Below are positions 35,526 through 42,360 of a stretch of 64,000 nt of DNA, in pieces. Position numbers and translations under genes: made by a program. The notes below the pieces were generated by a model. That model worked only from the letters and a program-made list of their open reading frames with translations, did no database searches and was not told where the DNA came from. Every line of letters starts with the position of its first letter. Positions within the stretch are counted from its first letter, which is position 1. The stretch lies in assembly GCA_023227945.1 (NCBI GenBank), contig JALOCC010000006.1, positions 6,968-70,967 of the forward strand, given 5' to 3'. Source of the DNA: Candidatus Omnitrophota bacterium. Lineage in GTDB: Bacteria; Omnitrophota; Gorgyraeia; Duberdicusellales; 4484-171.

Positions 35526-36281
35526 ATGAGTTATATTAAGTTTCTTGGAACCGCCGGTGCGAGATTTGTAATGATTAGGCAGCTTCGTTCATCTGCCGGT
35601 ATTTGGTTTTCCTATAAATCAACAAACGTATTTATTGACCCCGGGCCGGGCGCTTTGGTGCGTTGCGGCAGCAGCCGGCCGAAACTGGATCCGGCAAATC
35701 TGGATGCGATAATCCTAACCCACAAACATCTCGACCACGCCGGTGACATAAACGCAATGATAGAGGCTATGACCGAGGGTGGGTTTAAAAAAAGAGGAGT
35801 GCTTTTTCTGCCCAAGGATGCGCTGGGGGAGGGTGGCGTTATCTTTTCGTATTTAAAAGATTTTCCGGAAAAAAAAGTTATGCTTGAAAAAGGAAATTTC
35901 TCGGTAGGAGATATCAAGTTTGAAGTTCCCATAAAAAATCTCCATCCTGTTGAAACTTACGGATTGAAATTTAAAGCAGGTAACGAAGTAATTTCACTTG
36001 TTTCCGACACTGATTATTTCGAAGATTTAATCGATGCCTACAAGGATTCAACTGTGTTAATTCTTAATGTTGTTTTTTATCAAAAGCGTGACGATATCCA
36101 ACATTTATGTCTTGAAGAAGCGCTGGAAATCATCAAAAAAATAAAACCCAAAAAAGCAATAATTACGCATTTTGGTATGACGCTCTTACAGGCAAAGCCG
36201 CATATCCTTGAAGAAAAAATACGGGAAAGTTTAAAAATGGACATAAGTTTTGCCTATGATGGTATGAAAATAGAGTTTTAG
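35526..36281 (+). CDS. MBL-fold metallo-hydrolase
   Basis: The 251-residue metallo-beta-lactamase-fold protein has the zinc motif THKHLDHAGD, later metal residues in NLHPVET (His), LVSDTDYF (Asp) and ITHFG (His). The fold also covers RNases, phosphonate hydrolases and lactonases. The ribonuclease Z-like N-terminus (IKFLGTAGARFVM, FIDPGPGALVR) suggests a phosphodiesterase-type member. I chose ATG 35526; an earlier TTG would extend into palindrome sequence. Confidence 0.82.
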   Translation: MSYIKFLGTAGARFVMIRQLRSSAGIWFSYKSTNVFIDPGPGALVRCGSSRPKLDPANLDAIILTHKHLDHAGDINAMIEAMTEGGFKKRGVLFLPKDALGEGGVIFSYLKDFPEKKVMLEKGNFSVGDIKFEVPIKNLHPVETYGLKFKAGNEVISLVSDTDYFEDLIDAYKDSTVLILNVVFYQKRDDIQHLCLEEALEIIKKIKPKKAIITHFGMTLLQAKPHILEEKIRESLKMDISFAYDGMKIEF

Positions 36282-36285
36282 AGCA

Positions 36286-36314
36286 TTGACAAACTTATTC
36301 TTTTGGTTTATTCT
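36286..36314 (+). promoter_or_regulatory. Promoter of corA
   Basis: Consensus TTGACA at 36286-36291, a 17-nt spacer and TATTCT at 36309-36314, 40 nt before the corA ATG. Confidence 0.65.
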
Positions 36315-36353
36315 GTCCTATGCTAGTAAAGTCACTAATAAAAATTTAAATAT

Positions 36354-37403
36354 ATGTCAAAATCAGAGAAAAGAAAATTCCAGCGAATAATCTTAAAGCC
36401 TGCCGCAACCGTAAGCAAGGAACCTGTAAAGATTACGGTAATCGATTACAACGAAACAGATTACCAGTATAAAGAGGTCTCTTCCGTAGATGAATGTCAG
36501 ACATTTAGGGATAAACCCACTGTTACCTGGATAAATGTTGAAGGTATACACCGGCCAGATATACTCGAGAAGCTTGCCAACTGCTTTAACCTCCATCCGC
36601 TTATCCTTGAAGACATAGGCGATATTGAACAACGCCCTAAAATGGAGGATTTGGAAAGCTATATTTATGTAGTTTTAAAGATGCTTTCTTATGATGTTGA
36701 AAATGCAGAAATAGAAATAGAACAGATAAGTTTGGTTGTCGGGCATAATTTCGTAATTTCTTTTCAGGAAACAGTCGGAGATGTATTTGACCCGGTAAGA
36801 GACCGCATAAAAAATGCCAAAGGCCGCATAAGGAAAATGGGCGCAGACTACCTGGCTTACGCGCTGGTTGATGCTATTGTAGACCATTATTTTAAGATAC
36901 TTGATGAATTCGGAGAAAAAATAGAATTTTTGGAAGAAGAAATCATAACCCGTCCGGATCAGCTTGTACTTAAGGAAATCTACCATCTAAAGCGGGAAAT
37001 AATATTCCTGCGTAAAGTTATTTTTCCTCTAAAAGAGATGCTTCGTTCGCTTGAAAGAAGCGATTCGCCGCTTATCAAAGAGCCGACAAGAATTTATTTC
37101 AGAGATATTTACGACCACGTTATACAGGTTGCTGATTCAATGGAAATGTTTCGAGAAATGCTTACCGGAATGGTTGAAGCCTATCTTTCCAGCTTAAGTA
37201 ATAAATTAAACGAGGTAATGAAGGTTTTAACCGTAATTGCCACCATATTTATGCCTCTTACTTTTGTTACCGGAATATTCGGAATGAACTTCAGGTATAT
37301 TCCCGGTCTCGAAAGAGCCTGGGGTTTTCCTATAGCTGTTATCCTTATGCTTGCAATCGCTATCTACATGCTTCAATACTTCAAAAAGAAAACCTGGCTT
37401 TGA
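36354..37403 (+). CDS. corA: CorA-type magnesium/divalent cation channel
   Basis: The 349-residue pentameric channel subunit has a large cytoplasmic N-terminal domain (residues 1 to about 285) with WINVEGIHRPDILEKLANCF and LEDIGDIEQRPKMEDLESYIYVVLKML. The long stalk helix and two C-terminal helices follow. The selectivity motif GMN occurs in FVTGIFGMNFRYIPG. The C-terminus is Lys-rich (YFKKKTWL). It has its own promoter and is the last gene before tRNA-Glu. Confidence 0.92.
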   Translation: MSKSEKRKFQRIILKPAATVSKEPVKITVIDYNETDYQYKEVSSVDECQTFRDKPTVTWINVEGIHRPDILEKLANCFNLHPLILEDIGDIEQRPKMEDLESYIYVVLKMLSYDVENAEIEIEQISLVVGHNFVISFQETVGDVFDPVRDRIKNAKGRIRKMGADYLAYALVDAIVDHYFKILDEFGEKIEFLEEEIITRPDQLVLKEIYHLKREIIFLRKVIFPLKEMLRSLERSDSPLIKEPTRIYFRDIYDHVIQVADSMEMFREMLTGMVEAYLSSLSNKLNEVMKVLTVIATIFMPLTFVTGIFGMNFRYIPGLERAWGFPIAVILMLAIAIYMLQYFKKKTWL

Positions 37404-37426
37404 TAGCAGTTTTAATTAGCTAAACC

Positions 37427-37504
37427 GGCCCCATCGTCTAGCTTGGCCTAGGATGTCAGCTTCTCAAGCTGAATACACCGGTTCAAATCCGGTTGGGGCT
37501 GCCA
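37427..37504 (+). tRNA. tRNA-Glu, anticodon CUC
   Basis: A full cloverleaf can be drawn. The acceptor is GGCCCCA / TGGGGCT (G1-U72 wobble), the anticodon stem TCAGC/GCTGA with loop TTCTCAA gives anticodon CTC, the variable loop is 4 nt, and the T arm is ACCGG-TTCAAAT-CCGGT. Discriminator G and CCA are encoded. It reads GAG. A terminator follows at once. Confidence 0.93.
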
Positions 37505-37510
37505 TAAAAA

Positions 37511-37541
37511 ATCCTCACCATTTTTTGGTGGGGATTTTTTT
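37511..37541 (+). terminator. Rho-independent terminator after tRNA-Glu
   Basis: ATCCTCACCA pairs with TGGTGGGGAT (one G-U), with a T-rich loop, followed by a run of seven T. Confidence 0.88.
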
Positions 37542-37653
37542 ATGTATGCCCCACTGATTTGAATCCAGCGTACGAAGTACCCCGGTTCTAACCGCTAGAA
37601 TCCAGCCTTTCCTAAAAGCGGTTCCACGAGCTCCGCCTGTGGCGGGACGAGTG

Positions 37654-37670
37654 AAATCCGGTTGGGGCTG
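37654..37670 (+). repeat. 17-nt duplicate of the tRNA-Glu 3' end
   Basis: AAATCCGGTTGGGGCTG is identical to 37485-37501 inside tRNA-Glu, giving direct repeats 169 bp apart. The intervening DNA has no gene and contains further scraps resembling the T arm (GATTTGAATCC). This could be an attachment-site scar or a decayed second tRNA. Confidence 0.6.
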
Positions 37671-37698
37671 TTGCTTTCTTAACCTTCTGTGATATATT
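37671..37698 (+). promoter_or_regulatory. Promoter of the TPR gene
   Basis: TTGCTT at 37671-37676, a 16-nt spacer and TATATT at 37693-37698, 44 nt before ATG 37742. Confidence 0.45.
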
Positions 37699-37741
37699 GT
37701 TACAGAGGGTTTTATTGAATTTAATAATAAAAAAGGGGAGT

Positions 37742-38809
37742 ATGAATAAAAAAATAACTGTTATTTTATCGTTAATGTTTTTATTTATTTCTTCATCGGT
37801 TTTTGCTGAAACAATTGTTCTTAAATCAGGCAGAACCGTAGAAGCAAAAATACTGAAAAAAACAGATAACTCTATAAAAGTAGATGTAGAAGGTATACCC
37901 ATAACCTACTATCTTAATGAGGTTGAAAGTATCGATGGTAACAGAATAAATATTGCATCTTCTGCTAAAGACTCCTCTTCCGACAATAAATCTTTATCAC
38001 AATCGCAAAATGAAAACCCAAAAGCCAAAGCATTTTTTGAGAATGGAACAAAATATTTCGAACAAGCCAACTACACTGAGGCAATAAAGGAATTTACCAA
38101 AGCAGTAGAGATTAATCCTGATAATGCAAGAATTTATGTTAGTATTGGAATGTCTTATGCTGGATTAGGTCAAACACAGCTGGCAATAGGGAATATCCAA
38201 AAAGCAAGGGAATTGTTACGTAGGCAAGGTGATTATTTAGGCGTTGACGCAATGGACGAGTCTTTGGCGCACCTTGTTTCACAGAAAAAAGAAATTTCTA
38301 TAGAAGGAAATATTTCTGATTACGCCAAAGTCATTGAGGCCGATCCGCAGAACGGTTATGCTTACGTAATGCGAGGCAGGCTATATAAGAAAAATGGCAA
38401 TTTTGATAATGCTATTTCTGATTACACTAAGGCTATCGATATTAATCCAAAAAATGTATTTGCCTATAATGGTAGAGGGCTTACTTATGAGGAGAAAGGT
38501 CTTTACGACCAGGCCATTTTAGATTTCACCAAAGCTATTGAAATATCTCCAATATATAGCACTGCTTATGGGAACCGTGCCTATGCTTATGTATTGAAGG
38601 GTAATTTAGAACAAGCGATACCTGATTATAATAAACTTATTGAAATGAAACCGACTGATTCCGATGTTTATATTGGTAGAGCCTATACTTATTATCTTAT
38701 GAAAAGGTATGATAAAGCCTGGGATGATGTGCATAGGGCAGAATCTCTCGGTTACAATAACCCCACATTTATTAACGAATTAAAAAAAGCTTCTGGTAGG
38801 GATAAATAA
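37742..38809 (+). CDS. Exported tetratricopeptide-repeat protein
   Basis: The 355-residue protein has a signal peptide (KKITVILSLMFLFISSSVFA) and a short beta-rich N-terminal module (TIVLKSGRTVEAKILKKTD ... YYLNEVESI) common in secreted PVC-type TPR proteins. A Ser/Asn-rich linker precedes about six TPR units from residue 95 on (AKAFFENGTKYFEQANYTEAIKEFTKAVEINPDN is the first). It should act as a periplasmic or envelope protein-binding scaffold; its partner is unknown. ATG 37742 follows GGGGAG; an upstream start adds an unconserved leader. It is followed by a possible reverse-strand gene remnant. Confidence 0.82.
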   Translation: MNKKITVILSLMFLFISSSVFAETIVLKSGRTVEAKILKKTDNSIKVDVEGIPITYYLNEVESIDGNRINIASSAKDSSSDNKSLSQSQNENPKAKAFFENGTKYFEQANYTEAIKEFTKAVEINPDNARIYVSIGMSYAGLGQTQLAIGNIQKARELLRRQGDYLGVDAMDESLAHLVSQKKEISIEGNISDYAKVIEADPQNGYAYVMRGRLYKKNGNFDNAISDYTKAIDINPKNVFAYNGRGLTYEEKGLYDQAILDFTKAIEISPIYSTAYGNRAYAYVLKGNLEQAIPDYNKLIEMKPTDSDVYIGRAYTYYLMKRYDKAWDDVHRAESLGYNNPTFINELKKASGRDK

Positions 38810-38811
38810 AC

Positions 38812-38997
38812 CTATATTAATTGTAAAACAGACATTTCTTCATACACTTTTCCAACTTCTTCTGAGAGAATAAAAGTTCTAAAATCGTCCACGAAGGGCA
38901 TTCCTTTGCGATATTCTTTAACCCCAAATTGTTCCCCTATGTATCCCCCGAAGCCATACCATTTTGAATCCCGTGCGCACAGTATTCGGTTTGTTCT
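38812..38997 (-). pseudogene. Possible truncated gene remnant on the minus strand
   Basis: Read leftward, the frame is open for about 60 codons and ends at TAG (38812-38814). The translation SKWYGFGGYIGEQFGVKEY then KGMPFVDDFRTFILSEEVGKVYEEM is protein-like in composition and periodicity but has no start codon or RBS. Upstream on that strand the frame closes, exactly where the glgP promoter begins. I do not recognise the family. It may be the C-terminal stub of a deleted gene. Confidence 0.35.
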
Positions 38998-39019
38998 TTA
39001 TTCTTCTTTATGCTATAAT
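38991..39019 (+). promoter_or_regulatory. Promoter of glgP
   Basis: TTGTTC at 38991-38996, a 17-nt spacer and TATAAT at 39014-39019 preceded by TGC (extended -10). The leader to ATG 39120 is about 95 nt. Confidence 0.55.
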
Positions 39020-39119
39020 TTTTCCATGCATTTTATGAGGTGGCACAGGTCTTTAGCGCAAAAGATTTCTCAGGGCGCAGAAGAAAGTGTTTTAATCGAT
39101 GCCTATTGCAGGAGGTAAG

Positions 39120-41621
39120 ATGCCAACAGCAAAAAATAACTTACAAGATAATTGGATTACGGTAAATTCGGATATGACAGAAAAGGGTATTGAGCATTCT
39201 TTCTGGTCTATCCTTAAATTCAGATTGGGAAAAGATAAATATACTGCGACCAAAGAAGATAAGTTTATGGCTCTGGCAACCGCATTAAGGGACAGGCTTA
39301 TTGAGCGATGGCTAAACTCGCAGGAGGCATTTCACAAATCCAATACAAAGCGGGTTTATTATTTATCCCTTGAATTTCTTATCGGAAAATTGTTTGAGAC
39401 AAATATGCTCAATCTCGGGTTGCAGGAAGAAATAACAAAAGTAGCGGATGATGTTGGTATTAGTATTGAAGATTTAATGGAGTGTGAGCCTGATGCCGGT
39501 TTGGGTAACGGCGGATTAGGAAGGCTGGCCGCCTGTTTCATGGATTCAATGGCAACACTGGGCATTCCCGCGCACGGCTATGGAATACGTTACGATTACG
39601 GTATATTCAAGCAAAAAATCATAAACGGCAATCAGGTAGAATTTCCTGACGCCTGGTTTGATAAGAGCGACCCCTGGGAGTTCGCGCGGCCGGAATATAC
39701 GGTGAAGGTGCGCCTTTTTGGGCATACCCGGATGTTTAACGATAAGCAGGGAAAATTATGTGTAGAATGGATCGACACCAAAGATATCTTTGCCAAGCCT
39801 TACGATATTCCCGTTGTCGGTTATGAAAATGATTTTGCCAATACGCTTCGGCTCTGGGCAGCGCATAGCAGCAATGAATTTGAGTTGGATTACTTTAACC
39901 ACGGCGACTATGAGCGCGCTATGATTGATAAGGTTTTCTCCGAGATAATCTCAAAGGTTTTATATCCCGGAGACGCTGCCTACCGGGGAAAAATTTTGCG
40001 CCTCACGCAGGAGTATTTCTTTAGCGCCGCTTCTATTTCCGATATCATCAGGCGTTTCAAAACCGAGAATTCCGACTTACGGCTCCTTCCCACGAAAGCG
40101 GTTATCCAGTTAAACGATACGCATCCTTCTATCGCTATTGCCGAGATGATGAGGATTCTTATTGACGAGGAAGGCATGGAATGGGAGAGCGCCTGGAAAA
40201 TCACCCGAGATACTTTTGCTTACACAAACCATACCGTTATGCCGGAGGCATTGGAGAAGTGGCCGGTTTCTACTTTCCAACAGGTGCTTCCGCGGCATCT
40301 GGAATTAATCTATGAGATAAACCGGCGTTTTTTAGACGAGGTGTCTGTCAGGTTTCCCGGGGATATGGATAGATTAAGCAGGATGTCTATCATCGAAGAG
40401 GGTAACCCTAAGATGGTGCGCATGGCGTATCTTGCGATTATTGGATCGCATTCGATAAATGGCGTTTCGAAATTGCATAGCCGCCTTCTTAGAGAAGACC
40501 TGTTTAAAGATTTTTATGAGATGTTTCCCGAGAATTTCAACAATAAAACAAACGGTATTACCCAAAGGCGATGGCTGCTTAAATCAAATAAAGGCTTAAG
40601 CCGTTTAATCACTGAGTCAATAGGCAATAAATGGATTACTGATTTAAGCCAGACAAAAAAGCTGCTTGATTTTGTAAAAGACAATTCTTTCTGCAAGAAA
40701 TGGCAGCAGATTAAGAAAGAAAATAAGCAGGCCTTAGCCGATTTTATTTACAAAGCAAATAATATCCGCGTTAACCCGGATTCTATTTTTGACGTACAGG
40801 TAAAGCGAATTCATGAATACAAACGCCAATTGCTCCTTTGTGTTTATATTGTTTCGCAATACCTTATGATTAAAAATAACCCAAAATCTTCTTTTGTCCC
40901 CCGGACTTTTATTTTCGCAGGCAAAGCTGCTCCTGAATATTTTATGGCCAAGCGTATTATTAAGTTCATTAATAATATTGCCGAGGTAATCAATAAAGAT
41001 AAAGATATTGACGATAAGCTAAAGGTCGTATTTCTTGAGGACTATAGAGTATCTTTGGCAGAGAGGATATTTCCGGCAAGTGATTTATCCGAACAGATAT
41101 CTACTGCCGGCACCGAGGCTTCAGGCACGGGATGCATGAAGTTTATGCTTAATGGCGCACTCACTATCGGCACCTATGACGGTGCAAACATAGAAATCTG
41201 CGAAGAGGTAGGCGAAGATAATATATTTATCTTTGGCCTGCGGGTAGATGAGATTAAAAAAATCCGACAGAAAGGATATTGGCCGCAGGATTATATTAAC
41301 CGCTCGCAAAGTTTAGGGGAAGCAATCCGCTTTATCCAGAACAATTTTTTCTGCCTGCAAGAGCCGGATCTTTTTAAGCCTTTGGCTGATAACCTGATCT
41401 ATTCCGACCCATATCTTATCTGCGCTGATTTTGACAATTATTGCCAAACGCAGGAAAAAGTTTCAAAGAATTATCTTGATAGTGCAAGTTGGACCAAGAA
41501 ATCCATTATCAACGTCGCTAAATCCGGTAAGTTCTCCAGTGACCGGACCATAAAAGAATACGCTAAAGATATCTGGGATGTAGCTATCAACGATCCGTTG
41601 AATCAAAAAAAGAAAAAATAG
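39120..41621 (+). CDS. glgP: Glycogen/maltodextrin phosphorylase
   Basis: Releases glucose-1-phosphate from alpha-glucans using pyridoxal phosphate. The 833-residue GT35 enzyme has YYLSLEFLIGKLFETNMLNLG and PDAGLGNGGLGRLAACFMDS at the N-terminus, QLNDTHPSIAIAEMMRIL, and VQVKRIHEYKRQLL. The PLP block is STAGTEASGTGCMKFMLNGALTIGTYDGANIEI; the Lys of MKF is the cofactor lysine, and the preceding Asn of most homologues is Cys here. I chose ATG 39120 with GGAGGT; the upstream ATG 39099 overlaps that RBS. Confidence 0.95.
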   Translation: MPTAKNNLQDNWITVNSDMTEKGIEHSFWSILKFRLGKDKYTATKEDKFMALATALRDRLIERWLNSQEAFHKSNTKRVYYLSLEFLIGKLFETNMLNLGLQEEITKVADDVGISIEDLMECEPDAGLGNGGLGRLAACFMDSMATLGIPAHGYGIRYDYGIFKQKIINGNQVEFPDAWFDKSDPWEFARPEYTVKVRLFGHTRMFNDKQGKLCVEWIDTKDIFAKPYDIPVVGYENDFANTLRLWAAHSSNEFELDYFNHGDYERAMIDKVFSEIISKVLYPGDAAYRGKILRLTQEYFFSAASISDIIRRFKTENSDLRLLPTKAVIQLNDTHPSIAIAEMMRILIDEEGMEWESAWKITRDTFAYTNHTVMPEALEKWPVSTFQQVLPRHLELIYEINRRFLDEVSVRFPGDMDRLSRMSIIEEGNPKMVRMAYLAIIGSHSINGVSKLHSRLLREDLFKDFYEMFPENFNNKTNGITQRRWLLKSNKGLSRLITESIGNKWITDLSQTKKLLDFVKDNSFCKKWQQIKKENKQALADFIYKANNIRVNPDSIFDVQVKRIHEYKRQLLLCVYIVSQYLMIKNNPKSSFVPRTFIFAGKAAPEYFMAKRIIKFINNIAEVINKDKDIDDKLKVVFLEDYRVSLAERIFPASDLSEQISTAGTEASGTGCMKFMLNGALTIGTYDGANIEICEEVGEDNIFIFGLRVDEIKKIRQKGYWPQDYINRSQSLGEAIRFIQNNFFCLQEPDLFKPLADNLIYSDPYLICADFDNYCQTQEKVSKNYLDSASWTKKSIINVAKSGKFSSDRTIKEYAKDIWDVAINDPLNQKKKK

Positions 41622-42009
41622 ATGAACCCTGAAAGGGCTATCTAGATAGTTAAAAAAGGCTCCGACTCTCAATTTTTCCCCCCACCATTGTTAAAATATT
41701 TTTAAAAATCGTGAAGCGAAAGAAGTAGGTTCTGATTTTATCAGGGGTTTTTGAGGTTGAGGAAAAGCCTATAAGGGTGTATACTGATCAATACCAGAAA
41801 TCCTTGAATTAAAGTCAGTGATTTCTAGTATTTATTGCCCCGTCGTATATCGAGCGAAGGCGGGATTAATGGGGTGCGGCTACATTGCGAAATTTTATAC
41901 ATTCATATCAAAATTGGATAAAAGTTATGGGTATACCTTTGCTGAAAGCGGTGAAGGTTTTTTAGTTTTTGGGCAGATATTATAAAAAATTATTATTGAA
42001 AGGAGAAGC
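41622..42009. other. 388-bp gap between glgP and the accessory island
   Basis: No convincing gene. It holds an inverted repeat ATACCAGAAATC (41791-41802) / GATTTCTAGTAT (41820-41831, one mismatch), a candidate promoter at 41757-41785, and a 38-codon open frame (41869-41985) without an RBS. AAAGGAG just before 42010 is the Shine-Dalgarno of the MazG-like gene. Confidence 0.5.
41757..41785 (+). promoter_or_regulatory. Candidate promoter of the accessory island
   Basis: TTGAGG at 41757-41762, a 17-nt spacer and TATACT at 41780-41785 with an extended -10 (GTG). The inverted repeat at 41791-41831 overlaps the predicted start and could be an operator, for example for the S24-domain protein encoded downstream (inference). 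Confidence 0.4.
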
Positions 42010-42357
42010 ATGGAAGATGTTAAAAAAATAACCGAAAAAATTAAAAAATTTCGCGACGATCGAGATTGGATGCAATTTCACGATCCTAAAAATATGGCTG
42101 TTTCAATTATTCTCGAAGCTTCTGAGTTGCTAGAGCACTTTCAATGGAAAACAATTGAGGAGGTGGAGGAGTATTCAAGGCAAAACAAAGGCGAGATTAG
42201 AGACGAAATTGCTGACATTGCTTTATATCTTTTTGAATTAGCGGATAATCTAGGAATTAATTTAATCGATGCAATGGAGCAAAAACTCAAAAAAAATGAA
42301 ATGAAATATCCAATTGAAAAAGCTAAAGGAAAGCATACTAAATATAACAAATTATAA
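42010..42357 (+). CDS. MazG-like nucleotide pyrophosphohydrolase
   Basis: The 115-residue all-alpha NTP pyrophosphohydrolase of the short MazG/dCTPP1 type hydrolyses (d)NTPs to monophosphates. The metal-binding E-x2-E pattern is LEASELLEHFQW (Glu36, Glu39), with the second acidic pair in DEIADIALYLFEL (Glu66, Asp69). It starts the accessory operon, 3 nt before the large nuclease-helicase-protease gene. Stand-alone MazG proteins clean up odd nucleotides or act in stress and phage responses. Here the neighbours favour a defence or nucleotide-depletion role (inference). Confidence 0.85.
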   Translation: MEDVKKITEKIKKFRDDRDWMQFHDPKNMAVSIILEASELLEHFQWKTIEEVEEYSRQNKGEIRDEIADIALYLFELADNLGINLIDAMEQKLKKNEMKYPIEKAKGKHTKYNKL

Positions 42358-42360
42358 TTC

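Noticed and set aside
41869..41985. 38-codon open frame before the accessory island
   Set aside because: No Shine-Dalgarno, no recognisable family, and it overlaps an inverted-repeat-rich leader; not strong enough to call a gene.
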